A stretch of 64,000 bases of DNA from Candidatus Thorarchaeota archaeon (GCA_013388835.1 JACAEL010000026.1:28780-92779), one strand, 5' to 3'; positions 17,786 through 27,542 are shown, counted from the first letter of the stretch. The notes: generated by a model not told the origin, from the letters alone. Numbers and translations are program-made.

Positions 17786-18295
17786 ATGTGGAAAGAGATT
17801 GTCGAGTATTTCGAGGACTCGCCTCAGAGACTAAGAGTGGCTCAGGCTATCATCAGGCATGGATTCAGGGTCGAGGCGCCCGGTGTGATAAAGTGCAGGG
17901 CCATAAGAGTCCCGTTGAAGGCCATAGGTGAGGCCCTCGGCATTGATCGCAGGACCGTACAGATGACTACTGAGAGGATATGTGCCAATAGTCGTCTAAG
18001 AGACTTCTTTTCCAGACTGGAACCTGCTGGCGTGTCACTCGAGAACGTGCGCAAGGTCCTCGGGTATGGTTGTGTTACCATCTATGTTGATGCGCCGGAG
18101 AACCCGGGAATCGTATCTGAAGTGACCACGACTATTGCGAGCCACAGGATTGCAATCCGACAGGTCATTGCAGAGGATGCAGCCATATACGAAGAGCCTT
18201 GCCTCAAGGTCCTTACGACTACCCCTCTGCCTGGAGAAGTGATACAGGAATTGACTGTCATATCGGGAGTCAAGAAGGTCATCATCGAGCAGTAG
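17786..18295 (+). CDS. HTH and ACT domain regulator of amino-acid metabolism (COG2150-like)
   Basis: 169 residues. The N-terminal half carries a helix-turn-helix (RVPLKAIGEALGIDRRTVQMTTERI); the C-terminal half is an ACT domain (VTIYVDAPENPGIVSEVTTTIASHRIAIRQVIAED, then CLKVLTTTPLPGEVIQELTVISGVKKVII). ACT domains bind amino acids, and this combination is a widespread archaeal family predicted to regulate amino-acid metabolism. The regulated genes are not evident here. Confidence 0.82.
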   Translation: MWKEIVEYFEDSPQRLRVAQAIIRHGFRVEAPGVIKCRAIRVPLKAIGEALGIDRRTVQMTTERICANSRLRDFFSRLEPAGVSLENVRKVLGYGCVTIYVDAPENPGIVSEVTTTIASHRIAIRQVIAEDAAIYEEPCLKVLTTTPLPGEVIQELTVISGVKKVIIEQ

Positions 18296-18412
18296 GGCTA
18301 TCCTCTTGGAGCACATTGAAAAGGTCACTCTCAACTGACTCTGAAGGCGACTTGAGTGGACCAACACCAACCAGCACATCAGACGGTAGAGGACGTCCCA
18401 CCTGATCGGGGA

Positions 18413-19627
18413 ATGCGTAAGGGAGGTATGCATCAGGTTGTGATGCTGGCCTTCTCACTGGCAGTCCTCCAGGTCGGCTTTGGCATAGTCACTCCGATAT
18501 TCCCCTTCTATGTCCTTGAGCTGGGGGTCGGAGGTGCTGAGCTTGGCGTTCTCGCCTCCTCATTCGCACTGACACGAATCGCGTTCTCAAGTCCGATGGG
18601 TGGGCTGTCTGACAATATGGGACGCAAACCGGTCCTGTTGATGTCTCTGCTCGGTTTTGCATTTGCCAATGTGGCCTATGCGTTCGCTCAGGACATATTC
18701 ATCATGATCGCCGCCAGAGCTCTTGAGGGGGCGGTTTCCGCTGGCTTCTTTCCTGCAGCCAACGCGTTCGTGTCGGACATGACGACGCCCGAGAACCGCG
18801 GTACTGCGATGGGCTATCTCAGCATGGGCAACATGGTGGGTTTCGTAGTTGGTCCCACCGTTGGAGGTGTTCTTGCCCAGCTGTTGGGCATACGCCTTCC
18901 GTTCATTGTCGCCGCTGTCGCTTCGCTCGGTACGCTTCTCTCCATCTACATCCTTGTAGGAGAGCCAGAGGTGAAGACATCGTGGAGAGAGCAGACTCGG
19001 GGCGCACGCGCGTCTCTGAGGAGCGTACTCTCAAGGCATCCAAAGGCATACTTGGCTCTTGGAGTGTCCACGTTCGCTGACATGTTCGCTATAGGCATAC
19101 TGGAGGTCGCCTTCATGCTGGACGCTGTAAAGAGGTTCAGCCTTCAACCGATTGACATAGGAGTGTTCTTTGGCCTCATAGGGGTCATTGTCATAGTCGG
19201 AAGCGTGGCCTTTGGCAAGACATCGGATGTCTATGGGCGCAAGTTGCTGATTGTTCTGGGTACGACACTGGTCACGATCTCGATGGTACTGTTCATCGTC
19301 TCTGCTGATATCAGAGGCATTCTCATAGGAGGTGGTGTTCTCGCGACGGGAATGTCCATGCGTGGGCCATCCAATCAGGCGCTGATTGGCGACCTGACAG
19401 AGAAACAGGCATATGGCAATGTCATGGGACTCTATGGAGCGGTTACGAACTCAGCCTATGCAGTCAGTCCACTCTTGGCCGGCGTGCTTCTCGACCGAGA
19501 TGGGACCAGTTACTCCGCGTTACTACTGGGCGCATCTGTATCTCTCCTGGGAGTACTGACGACATCGCTCCTTTTGCCTCGGCGGGTCGTCAGTCAGAGC
19601 AGTCAGACGAATGTGGCTGCAGTGTAA
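18413..19627 (+). CDS. MFS transporter (drug or metabolite efflux type)
   Basis: About 404 residues with 12 predicted membrane helices. The conserved MFS loop 2-3 motif appears as GGLSDNMGRKPVLL and its half-repeat as GKTSDVYGRKLLIV; the fifth-helix region has MGNMVGFVVGPTVGG, typical of antiporters. The substrate is unknown. ATG 18413 follows GGGGA; a GTG at 18356 would add 19 hydrophilic residues and ATG 18428 sits too close to its GGGAGGT, so the start is uncertain by up to 24 codons. Its end overlaps the convergent MEMO1 gene by 25 bases. Confidence 0.85.
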   Translation: MRKGGMHQVVMLAFSLAVLQVGFGIVTPIFPFYVLELGVGGAELGVLASSFALTRIAFSSPMGGLSDNMGRKPVLLMSLLGFAFANVAYAFAQDIFIMIAARALEGAVSAGFFPAANAFVSDMTTPENRGTAMGYLSMGNMVGFVVGPTVGGVLAQLLGIRLPFIVAAVASLGTLLSIYILVGEPEVKTSWREQTRGARASLRSVLSRHPKAYLALGVSTFADMFAIGILEVAFMLDAVKRFSLQPIDIGVFFGLIGVIVIVGSVAFGKTSDVYGRKLLIVLGTTLVTISMVLFIVSADIRGILIGGGVLATGMSMRGPSNQALIGDLTEKQAYGNVMGLYGAVTNSAYAVSPLLAGVLLDRDGTSYSALLLGASVSLLGVLTTSLLLPRRVVSQSSQTNVAAV

Positions 19628-20442
19628 GCAACGACACTATGGTAGTCCTTTGTGACCTCACCTGATGATGTGTACTTGAGCACATTGAATGATGTGGCTT
19701 CCCGTCGCTTTGCAAAGACGAGCGCAGCCGCAATAGGCCCTGCGCCACATATGCTGATGCGGTGTCCCTGCACAAAGTCGAGGAACCCCTTGGGGTCCAT
19801 CATCTCAAGATACTCCATCGCCTGATTGTCCTTGCGCTTGGCCGCATCAGCAGACTCGAAGTGCGTGAAGTCCGAACTTGCAATGACAAGGATGTCGTTC
19901 TCCTCGGCTATGTCTGCGACAGTGTTACCAATAGACTCGCAGACTCTGTAGCTCTGGTCGCTGATGCATATCGGAACAAATCCCACCTCTGGCCCGAAGA
20001 TGTACTGGAGGAATGGGATTTGAACTTCAATCGAGTGCTCGTTGCTGTGAGCGATACAGTCGGACTTGGCAAGGTCGCTTCTTCGAATGATCTCAGTTCC
20101 AATCTCCCTGTCATACTTGGCAACACCAAGAGGTGTCTCCCAGTCATCCTCACACACCGCAACTCTTGCACCCCAGCCGTGATGGTTTGGACCGAACAGG
20201 ACTATGTGCTCAGGTCGCCCGTCCTCAAATACCCCAAGATATGCGTGGGCTGCCACGGCACCCGAGTACATGTAGCCTGCGTGTGGCGATATGACCGACT
20301 TCACCGACCTTGCAGTTCCCGGAGAACCCTCCGGCAATCGACCGGGTCCGGGTGCCTTCAGAAAACAGTCTTCAATCCGCTGCCTGAGAAGGCTATTCTT
20401 GCCTTCATAGAAAGACCCTGCTACGACCGGCATCCTGACCAT
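19603..20442 (-). CDS. MEMO1 family protein (AmmeMemoRadiSam system B)
   Basis: 279 residues of the MEMO1 family, related to class III extradiol dioxygenases. Family hallmarks are PVVAGSFYEG at the start, SPHAGYMYSGAVAAHAY, GPNHHGWGARVAV, HSNEHSIEVQIPFLQ and SSDFTHFE, which carry the conserved His and Asp residues of the metal-site remnant. In many archaea the gene accompanies AMMECR1 and a radical-SAM gene; neither is visible here. The biochemical role remains unclear. Start ATG 20442; ATG 20433 is also possible. Confidence 0.9.
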   Translation of the reverse strand: MVRMPVVAGSFYEGKNSLLRQRIEDCFLKAPGPGRLPEGSPGTARSVKSVISPHAGYMYSGAVAAHAYLGVFEDGRPEHIVLFGPNHHGWGARVAVCEDDWETPLGVAKYDREIGTEIIRRSDLAKSDCIAHSNEHSIEVQIPFLQYIFGPEVGFVPICISDQSYRVCESIGNTVADIAEENDILVIASSDFTHFESADAAKRKDNQAMEYLEMMDPKGFLDFVQGHRISICGAGPIAAALVFAKRREATSFNVLKYTSSGEVTKDYHSVVAYTAATFV

Positions 20443-20532
20443 AAGACCATCCCTTGCCTTATTACAGATGACAGCATCTGAGAAAAGCGTTTTGTCCCCT
20501 CAGTCAGAGCTCTGGTTTCTCTCTATCCCTAT

Positions 20533-21840
20533 TCACTTCCGTCTCATTGCTTTGAGGACCTTCTTCAGGTCTGCAATCTTGACCAGTTGTGTCTCCTTTG
20601 TCGTCATGTCACGAACGCTGACCTCGTCGTTCTCGAGGTCACGCGGACCCACAATGATGACCGAGCATGCCTTCTTTGAGTCCGCCACTTCAAGGAGCTT
20701 CTTCAATGGTCGCTCTAGTAGGTCCACTTCTGCAGTGAATCCGGCTCTGACGAGGTCTGAACGTATTCTCATCGCATATTTCATCATGGGCTGCTTGATG
20801 GGCGCAACGTAGGCATCGAGTTCACTGGTCATGAGTTCTGCCCGCTTCTGTGCGATCACCAGATCAATCATCCTGCTGATTCCGAGCGACATCCCTGTGG
20901 CTGGCATCGGTTGGCTTCCAAGCTTCTCGATGAGGGTGTCATAGCGTCCTCCTCCGAGAATGGAGCCAACATCCGGCTCTCCAGCGTACTTGCCCTCGAA
21001 CACAGGACCTGTGTAGTAGTCCAGTCCTCTGGCAAGCGACATGTCGAACAGGATTGACCGGTCAACCCCACACTCGGAGAACACATCAGCCATGAACTGG
21101 AGCTCGTCCACTCCCTGTGTGCCGGTCTCAGAGCCTGCCAACAGAGAGCGAAACTCGCTCAGTACGCTGCTGTCCCCGCGAAGCATAATGGCGTCGAGAA
21201 GGAACTGACTACTGTCGCTACTGACACCGCGGTCCTTCAGTTCCTCTGTGACTCCATCCTGACCAATCTTATCCAGCTTGTCAATTGCCCTGAAACACTC
21301 GTGGGCCAGCTCATCCTTGACACCCGCCTTCTCGACCAGTCCTCGCAACACCTTTCGGTTGTTGATTCTCACTGCATACCCACTACCAAAGACCCTTCTG
21401 AGAAACTCGAGTGCCACAAGGACGACCTCTGCGTCTGCCGCAGGACTGCTCGCTCCTATGATGTCTGCGTCCGCCTGTGTGAACTCTCTGTAGCGTCCAG
21501 CCTGAGGACGGTCGTATCTCCAAGCCTTCCCGATAGCATATCTCTTGAAGGGCTTCGGCAGCTGCGGATTGGTCGCAACAATCCTCGCCAGTGGGACGGT
21601 AAGGTCAAAACGGAGCCCAACATCACGGTCACCCTTGTCCTTGAACTTGAAAGTCTCGGCTTCAACGTCCTCTCCTCCCTTCGCTGCAAGTGTCTCCCAT
21701 AGTTCCACTACAGGGGAATCAAGCGGCTCGTATCCAAAGAGCTGAAACACCTCTTCCGCCGTGTTGGCGAGGTATTGGCTCGCTCGCATCTCCGGACCAA
21801 TCAGATCGCGCATACCCCGGACTGTCCTAAGGTCTGTCAG
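20533..21840 (-). CDS. hisS: Histidyl-tRNA synthetase
   Basis: A class II synthetase of about 435 residues that charges tRNA-His. Motif 2 is present (RYDRPQAGRYREFTQADADIIG), as are the histidine-binding loops RGLDYYTGPVFEG and GGGRYDTLI, and a C-terminal anticodon-binding domain (ELDAYVAPIKQ onward). The first family-like residues are TDLRTVRGMRDL. No ATG/GTG/TTG precedes them closely; the codon at 21838-21840 is CTG, with AGGAGGTT seven bases upstream, whereas the in-frame GTG at 21888 has no such signal and would add 16 residues. I chose the CTG but give GTG 21888 as the conventional alternative. Confidence 0.92.
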   Translation of the reverse strand: MTDLRTVRGMRDLIGPEMRASQYLANTAEEVFQLFGYEPLDSPVVELWETLAAKGGEDVEAETFKFKDKGDRDVGLRFDLTVPLARIVATNPQLPKPFKRYAIGKAWRYDRPQAGRYREFTQADADIIGASSPAADAEVVLVALEFLRRVFGSGYAVRINNRKVLRGLVEKAGVKDELAHECFRAIDKLDKIGQDGVTEELKDRGVSSDSSQFLLDAIMLRGDSSVLSEFRSLLAGSETGTQGVDELQFMADVFSECGVDRSILFDMSLARGLDYYTGPVFEGKYAGEPDVGSILGGGRYDTLIEKLGSQPMPATGMSLGISRMIDLVIAQKRAELMTSELDAYVAPIKQPMMKYAMRIRSDLVRAGFTAEVDLLERPLKKLLEVADSKKACSVIIVGPRDLENDEVSVRDMTTKETQLVKIADLKKVLKAMRRK

Positions 21841-21995
21841 CGGGAAAACCTCCTCTGGTATAGGTGAGCCGGCTCTGCTAACGTGCACCTACTGAATGAG
21901 TCATAGAACAAGATGAACGAATGCACCAGCCTTCATGCCGTCACCATCAGCGATTTCGACTAGGTCGATGTTTAAAGGTTTTGCCTCACTCCGCT

Positions 21996-23330
21996 CTAGA
22001 GGTCCGGGAGTGGGATGGCACCAGCAAGAATCAGTGAAACGTAGAAGACCAAGCCGACTGCCATAATCAGAGCGTCTTTCGCAACCCGTTCCATAAGTTC
22101 ACCCTTGTTGTCGGCAAGGTAGACGTAGAACACCTTGTTCATCACCGAGGTGGCAGTTGCAAGCGTCGCTGCGAGCACAGTCACTGAGAGGGAGATGGTC
22201 CCTGCGGAGTAGAGCGGAACAACAGCCGCTACAACTGCTCCTGCAGACGCGATTCCACCAATCATTGCGGCGAAAAGGACACCCTGGTCGTTGAAGAGCA
22301 TCTGAAGGACGAGAGACGTGAGGGACACTAGGGTGAACAGTGTAGCAAACCTGACAGCTGCACCTAACTCAAAGGGCGAGACGAGTTTCATGTCTATCTC
22401 GCCCTCGTGGTGCATCTCCGCATACCTTCTCTCCCTCGCCAGTCTGAATAGACCCATGAACACAAGAATGGCCAATGGGACCATGTAGTACTGAAAGACC
22501 CGCAGTGTGGGATCGAGCAACACAACGAGAAGCGTGTTTCGCAATACCATGGCCAGATTCGCGAATATGGCCCCCAGTGATATTCGACCCGGGTTGGCGT
22601 GCTTGGTCGCAACATGGAACTCCGCAAGACTTGTGACCGTGGCCTCGCTGTTTGCAAGCCCGCCAAAGAAGCCGAAGAAGTACGGTCCTCGGTTCTTGTA
22701 CTTCTTCACAAGTATGTAGTTCGCGAAACTGATGCCAAGCAGAAGCACAATGAGTATGTATGTCTGGAAGACTGGAAATGAGATGCCAAGTATCGAGATG
22801 GACTGCGGCATCAGGGGCCAGAGGAACAGTATGAGTACGGCCAATTCAACGGCACTAATCATCTCCTCCTTCGTTATCACGGCGACTGCAGCTGAGACCT
22901 CCTCCTTGAAGCCCAGTACTAGGAACACCATGAATGAGACGGTCATTGACAGGGTTGCCAGTGGTCCAACCAGCTGCGGGGCTGTCACAGGCTTGTCGAG
23001 TCCCACGAGGGCTCCCAGTATGAATACCAGTCCGAAAGCTATCGAGGTCGTGAGGCCCTTTCTGGTAGTTCGGAATACCTTGTGCACCACTTGCGTGGAC
23101 ACAAAGATGGCGGAGATGCATGCCGCATAGATCATGATTATTGGATTCGCCGACACTGTGAAGGAGTATGCAGCCAGCATGCCGAACAGGCTGTGCAGAC
23201 CGAACGACCTCACCCCGATTCCCTCTCCCTCGGTCATTCGCTTCTGGCGCTCTAGCCCTATTAGTGCCCCTACAGCGAAACCTAGGAGGCATCGTATTAT
23301 CACGTCCGGGCTGGAGAACACACTCTGCAT
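21996..23330 (-). CDS. MgtC/DUF4010 family polytopic membrane protein
   Basis: 444 residues with about 12 membrane segments. The N-terminus carries the MgtC/SapB pattern (LLGFAVGALIGLERQK, GIGVRSFGLHSLFGMLAAY) and the remainder matches the DUF4010 region (FGFFGGLANSEATVTSLAE, IFANLAMVLRNTLLVV). MgtC-like proteins are linked to magnesium or phosphate stress and regulate other membrane proteins; no transport activity is proven. Start ATG 23330. It is unlinked in strand spacing to the genes around it. Confidence 0.85.
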   Translation of the reverse strand: MQSVFSSPDVIIRCLLGFAVGALIGLERQKRMTEGEGIGVRSFGLHSLFGMLAAYSFTVSANPIIMIYAACISAIFVSTQVVHKVFRTTRKGLTTSIAFGLVFILGALVGLDKPVTAPQLVGPLATLSMTVSFMVFLVLGFKEEVSAAVAVITKEEMISAVELAVLILFLWPLMPQSISILGISFPVFQTYILIVLLLGISFANYILVKKYKNRGPYFFGFFGGLANSEATVTSLAEFHVATKHANPGRISLGAIFANLAMVLRNTLLVVLLDPTLRVFQYYMVPLAILVFMGLFRLARERRYAEMHHEGEIDMKLVSPFELGAAVRFATLFTLVSLTSLVLQMLFNDQGVLFAAMIGGIASAGAVVAAVVPLYSAGTISLSVTVLAATLATATSVMNKVFYVYLADNKGELMERVAKDALIMAVGLVFYVSLILAGAIPLPDL

Positions 23331-23426
23331 ACGGTATCACATTCTGGAAACGTCCATTGTCCTCAACGCCCATTTAGAGATTTTGCTGTTCACAGTGGGA
23401 CACGAAAAAGAGAAGAGAGCTGGGCA

Positions 23427-24077
23427 CTAGCCCAGCTTGGTGTTCTTCAGCAGAATTGAGAGTGGAATGTCAGCATACTCACCTGTTGGTAGAGTTCGCC
23501 TGACCGTCATCGGCAGTACTCCCGCCTTCATTTCCGCCTCTGCAAACCCGAAGAGCTCCCTTGTCTTCCCTTCCATGGGTATGAGCGTTGGAGCGCCCAT
23601 TGAGACCTGCAAGGCTCGAGCGCCAATCACCCTGGCCTTCTCATACTTGGTCAGCCACTTGGGACCAATCGGCACTCCCATTGCCTTGTTGTCCGTCTCA
23701 ATCCCTGACTCTACGGACACCTTCTCCTCCACCCTTCGGACAACCTCAAGTGGAGGTAGCTTGACCCTCTCGGGCTCTGCTTCGGAGCTCTTCTTCTTCT
23801 TCTTCTTGTCAGACGGCTCGTCCGACACCTTCTCATCCAGAAGGGCCTTTGCTGCCGAGATCATGCCTTCAGCCTTGGCCTGGCTCAGACCTGAGACTGT
23901 TTCAGCCAGTACTGCGGCATCCGCTTCGGCAACCTTGGCTACGGTATCATAACCTGCAGCTGCAAGTTTCTCTGCGGTCTTCTGTCCGACGTTGGGAATC
24001 CGAGTGAGGGCGGTAACTGGCTTCCGCTCTGGTTCTTCATCCTCAACGAAGTCACTTGGGTCGGGTGCATCTGACAT
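23427..24077 (-). CDS. rpoK: RNA polymerase subunit K (Rpb6) fused to an N-terminal helix-hairpin-helix domain
   Basis: 216 residues. The C-terminal 85 residues are RpoK/Rpb6: LTKYEKARVIGARALQVSMGAP, AEAEMKAGVLPMTVRRTLP and the final strand DIPLSILL. This subunit clamps the largest polymerase subunit and aids assembly. Ahead of it, residues about 20-85 form a helix-hairpin-helix domain (LTRIPNVGQKTAEKLAAAGYDTVAKV; SGLSQAKAEGMISAAKALL) joined by an acidic/Lys-rich linker with six consecutive lysines. RpoK is usually only 60-90 residues, so this is a fusion. It lies 38 bases after the thermosome gene on the same strand. Confidence 0.9.
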   Translation of the reverse strand: MSDAPDPSDFVEDEEPERKPVTALTRIPNVGQKTAEKLAAAGYDTVAKVAEADAAVLAETVSGLSQAKAEGMISAAKALLDEKVSDEPSDKKKKKKSSEAEPERVKLPPLEVVRRVEEKVSVESGIETDNKAMGVPIGPKWLTKYEKARVIGARALQVSMGAPTLIPMEGKTRELFGFAEAEMKAGVLPMTVRRTLPTGEYADIPLSILLKNTKLG

Positions 24078-24115
24078 CTGTTGAACACCTGTGTAGACAC
24101 TACTCTGATTCTGGT

Positions 24116-25765
24116 CTAGTCTTCGTCATGATCGCCGCCGTCTTCTCCGCTCGGGGGCGCGCCACTCGGGCCCTTGCCGCCCTTGGAGCTGATGACGTCG
24201 TCAATCTTGAGAATCATCTGTGAGGCTTCCGCGGCCGAACGTATGATCTGCCTCTTTACCACCGCAGGCTCGACAACTCTGCTCTTCTTCATGTCTGCGA
24301 CCTTGCCCTTCTCAATGTCAACTCCAAAGGTGAACTTCCCTTCGGTCTGGGCATTTCGCAGAGCGACGAGGATGTCTATCGAGTCCAGTCCGGCGTTCTC
24401 CGCAAGTGCTGCAGGAATGGCCTCAAGACTGTCTGCGAAGGCATTGACTGCATACTGTTCGCGACCCTCGAGGGTTGCGGAGTACTGCCTGAGCCTGTAT
24501 GCGATGGCCGCCTCAGGGGCACCGCCTCCATAGACTATCTGGGGCGTCTGGACAACGTCCTTGACCACGTACAATGCATCGTTGAGTGCGCGGTCGACCT
24601 CGTCCGCAATGTGCTCGGTGCCGCCCCGGACCATGATTGTCACAGCTGAGGTCTTGGGCGTGCCTTCGACGAAGAGCATCTTGTCCTTGCCAACCTGTCG
24701 CTCTTCGACGAGCTTTGCGTGTCCCAGGTCCGCCTTCGTGAGGTTCTGAATCTTGGACACTATGGTGGCTCCGGTCGTCTTGTGCAGTCGCTCAACATCT
24801 GACTTCTTGATACGTCTCACTGCGAGTATTCCGTGCTTGGCCAAGAAGTGTTGAGCCACGTCGTCAATCCCTTTCTGAGCAATGACAACATTGGCTCCAG
24901 ACTCCACAATTTTGTCAACCATCCCCTTCAGCATTCGGGTCTCCTCGTCGAGGAAGCTCTGCATTCCAAGCGGGTCAGTGATCGAGATCTTCGCAGTGAA
25001 CTCGGTCTTGGTGACCTCAAGTGGACACTCTAGCAGAGCAATCTTGGCTCCTTCGACGCGCTTCGGCATTCCCGGATGCACGACCTCCTTGTCCAGGACA
25101 ACGCCCCTTACGAGCTCGGTCATGTCTACATTCATGCCTTCCTGCTTCTGGCGTGGGATGCTGTCCATGTCGATCGTCTCGCCGGGCTTGAGGTCCTTTG
25201 CAACCGAGAGGACCGCCTCGACGACCACGTCTGCCAGATGGTCTCTTGAACCAGAGACGAACTTGCTGCACATCGCCGTCCTTGCAATGTCTTTCAGTAT
25301 CTTCTTGTACTCGGCGCTGGCGGCAGGGTCAACCGTCTCCGCTATCTCATCAATGATACTGATGGCCTTCTCCGACGCCTTCCTGTAACCAGTGATGATT
25401 GTCGTCGGGTGTATCTTCTGGTCGAGCAGCTCCTCGGCTCTCTTGAGGAGCTCTCCAGTGAGAACTGTAGCCGTCGTGGTCCCATCGCCCACCTCCATGT
25501 CCACAGTCTTGGCCACTTCAATGACCATCTTGGCTGCAGGGTGTGCGACGTCCATCTCCTTCAGGATAGTTGCACCATCGTTGCTGACAGTGACATCTCC
25601 AAAGGAGTCCACAAGCATCTTGTCCATGCCTTTTGGTCCAAGAGCTGACTTCACGGCCTCAGCAATCACCGTCGCGGCCATGATGTTGTTTCTCTGAGCA
25701 TCACGACCACGAGTTCTCTCTGTGCCTTCCTTGAGCACAATGACGGGTATCTGCTGCTGACTCAT
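24116..25765 (-). CDS. thsA: Thermosome (group II chaperonin) subunit
   Basis: About 549 residues of the TCP-1/thermosome family, an ATP-driven folding chamber in the cytoplasm. Conserved ATPase elements are [33 protein letters not shown] and [12 protein letters not shown] with the catalytic Asp in [11 protein letters not shown]. The C-terminus is a Gly/Pro and Asp/Glu-rich flexible tail ([16 protein letters not shown]). ATG 25765 is chosen over an in-frame GTG at 25780 because GGAGG lies eight bases before it. A TATA-like TTTTATTGG (complement of 25809-25817) gives a leader of roughly 20 bases. Only this subunit is seen in the window. Confidence 0.97.
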   Translation of the reverse strand: MSQQQIPVIVLKEGTERTRGRDAQRNNIMAATVIAEAVKSALGPKGMDKMLVDSFGDVTVSNDGATILKEMDVAHPAAKMVIEVAKTVDMEVGDGTTTATVLTGELLKRAEELLDQKIHPTTIITGYRKASEKAISIIDEIAETVDPAASAEYKKILKDIARTAMCSKFVSGSRDHLADVVVEAVLSVAKDLKPGETIDMDSIPRQKQEGMNVDMTELVRGVVLDKEVVHPGMPKRVEGAKIALLECPLEVTKTEFTAKISITDPLGMQSFLDEETRMLKGMVDKIVESGANVVIAQKGIDDVAQHFLAKHGILAVRRIKKSDVERLHKTTGATIVSKIQNLTKADLGHAKLVEERQVGKDKMLFVEGTPKTSAVTIMVRGGTEHIADEVDRALNDALYVVKDVVQTPQIVYGGGAPEAAIAYRLRQYSATLEGREQYAVNAFADSLEAIPAALAENAGLDSIDILVALRNAQTEGKFTFGVDIEKGKVADMKKSRVVEPAVVKRQIIRSAAEASQMILKIDDVISSKGGKGPSGAPPSGEDGGDHDED

Positions 25766-26131
25766 TGTAGTTTCCTCCACCTAGTCCGGAGTCATGCCGA
25801 ACTAGTCCAATAAAACTGTGCATGGACTTCGGCCTTGTGCATTTAAAGCTTGTCTTCCGCACGCTGTCTTGGACCGTCAGACTGAACCCGCCGCGCCGGC
25901 GTGAGGATAAAAACCTTTTCAGCATGACAATGAACGACTTGGGCTGCGTTGCGAGTAGATGGACTGAAGAGAAAGCCCAGGTGCGTACCGCAGAGTACGT
26001 CATCATCTCTTTGTAGCCGGGCGAAGACCGCAGAGCGGACTGGCAGCGATGTACTTGTTATCATGGCCCATTTCTGCTTGCCGGGACTGCGACGACACCA
26101 CCTAGAAGTCATCAGTTGGCATGCCCAGAGG
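25766..26131. other. Gene-free interval upstream of the thermosome gene
   Basis: Contains the thermosome promoter near 25809-25817 and a small GC-rich inverted repeat (CGCCG CGC CGGCG, about 25889-25901) followed by an A-rich GGATAAAAACC. Short frames on both strands look random; no gene or RNA family was recognised. Confidence 0.4.
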
Positions 26132-27049
26132 TCAATCAGAATACGACCTCAGCATGACCACATTGGCCCCGGTCGGTACGCCGATGGCCTTTGCGATGTT
26201 TGGACACTTGGCCCTTGTGATGTAGAAGCAGTCGGTGCGAAACTCGTCCTGAATCTCCGGAAAGGTCTCTATGTTGGCTTGACCCTTGGACACTGCAAAC
26301 TCCGAGGCCTTGACCGCATCCATGAACTCTTCGCTGACCAAGTCCTTTGGTACGCCATGCGCCCAAGCACCAGAAGACATGACCTCAGCAAGGCTGGGAA
26401 TCTCCGTGCCGGCGACATCCGCCTCCGTTGCGTCGTTGATGATCGGTCGGGCCTTTACAACATAGACCACTCGCCACCCCATCTCATTAAACAGCCGCAA
26501 CAAAGGCACGTCGAATATGACCTCTCCTGCGTTGTCAGCAAGATACAGTACCTGACCAGTCTTGCTTCTGAGTCTGTCCCAGAGTCGCTGTGAGTGGTCA
26601 GGAACAAAGCCCTCTGCGAGTATCCTTGCAAAGTCATCCGCGAGGCACTCCAGCTTCGGCTCATGCGCCGCGGTATTGAAGTCAATCAGATTGCCGACGA
26701 TGGACGCGGCAAGTGCGTGTCTCAGTCGCACATATCCGCTCGTGCCGCTGACAATCCTGTCGACCTCAGCGAACGCTCTGCTGGCCGCGTCAGTGCTATT
26801 ACGCTTTAGCACCTCATAGGGGTCTTCCGCCGCCGTACTGGCATAGAGCTCGTGATACAGACCGACCGAGAGCGGATGGGGCTTGGTTCGTCGCGCATAA
26901 CCCTCTGAGACCCGCTTGAACGCGAGAGATAGCAGCTCGAACTGTTTCTGTCTGTTGCTGGTGAGGAGTGGAATCATGATGCCTAGGCTGCGTGCTATGC
27001 AGACTGAGCACGCCGGAGTGAGGGGGACCTCCACCGGTTCAGGCTTCAT
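26132..27049 (-). CDS. DUF89 (ARMT1/PPase-like) metal-dependent phosphatase
   Basis: 305 residues of the DUF89 family, which acts as a metal-dependent phosphatase on small phosphorylated metabolites (metabolite repair). Diagnostic features are the N-terminal CSVCIARS cysteine pair typical of archaeal members, the metal-site motif LYLADNAGEVIFD, KARPIINDAT and KGQANIET. The start overlaps the end of the acetyltransferase gene by 11 bases, so the two are co-translated. The physiological substrate is not identifiable from sequence. Confidence 0.87.
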   Translation of the reverse strand: MKPEPVEVPLTPACSVCIARSLGIMIPLLTSNRQKQFELLSLAFKRVSEGYARRTKPHPLSVGLYHELYASTAAEDPYEVLKRNSTDAASRAFAEVDRIVSGTSGYVRLRHALAASIVGNLIDFNTAAHEPKLECLADDFARILAEGFVPDHSQRLWDRLRSKTGQVLYLADNAGEVIFDVPLLRLFNEMGWRVVYVVKARPIINDATEADVAGTEIPSLAEVMSSGAWAHGVPKDLVSEEFMDAVKASEFAVSKGQANIETFPEIQDEFRTDCFYITRAKCPNIAKAIGVPTGANVVMLRSYSD

Positions 27050-27542
27050 GATAGGGACTCTCCCTGAGTTCTCGGGCGCTTCTGACCATCAGGTATGCGT
27101 CTTCACCATCACGGTAGTAGCCCTTGAGGACACGTCGTATCTGGAATCCGAGATGCTCATACACAAGGATTGCCGCTTCATTCGTCTTCCTGACCTCAAG
27201 AAAGAACTCCTGTGCTCCATAACTTATCATGCCCTTCATGGCGGCTTCGACCAGAGCTGAGCCGACTCCCTTTCTGCGTTGTCCGGGCAACACAGCCACA
27301 GAGACGACATGGCCCTTCTTGACCGGTGCAATACCGAAGCTTGACACACCTCTCTCTATGCGGCACATGATGTAGCCAATGATACCGCTTGCGTTCTCGG
27401 CCACAAGGAACGCCAAGGGTGCGTGGTAGTAGAGACCAAGGAAGAACTGGTCTGGGTAGTTTTCTGGTAGACACACGCGGTTGATCTCAACGACAGAAGC
27501 CAGGTCCTCCTTTGAGAAGTTCCGTATTGTGTACTCGCTCAT
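27039..27542 (-). CDS. rimI: N-terminal protein acetyltransferase, RimI/Ard1-like
   Basis: A 167-residue GNAT protein close to archaeal Ard1/NatA, which acetylates protein N-termini. Evidence: TIRNFSKEDLASVVEINRVCLPENYP at the start, VSVAVLPGQRRKGVGSALVEAAM (Q/RxxGxG/A acetyl-CoA loop) and VRKTNEAAILVYEHLGF. ATG 27542 is preferred; a longer frame to 27581 would add 13 residues upstream of the likely transcript start given the TATA-like CGATAAAAG near 27592-27600. It leads the DUF89 gene. Confidence 0.88.
   Translation of the reverse strand: MSEYTIRNFSKEDLASVVEINRVCLPENYPDQFFLGLYYHAPLAFLVAENASGIIGYIMCRIERGVSSFGIAPVKKGHVVSVAVLPGQRRKGVGSALVEAAMKGMISYGAQEFFLEVRKTNEAAILVYEHLGFQIRRVLKGYYRDGEDAYLMVRSARELRESPYHEA

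Noticed and set aside
25889..25914. GC-rich inverted repeat followed by an A-rich stretch upstream of the thermosome gene
   Set aside because: The stem is only five base pairs and the following 30-codon frame starts too close to the TATA-like sequence; nothing further supports a gene or RNA.
25949..26593. Long plus-strand frame opposite the DUF89 gene
   Set aside because: Its codons are the antisense of a well-supported gene, the composition is rich in His, Arg and Cys, and no family is recognisable.
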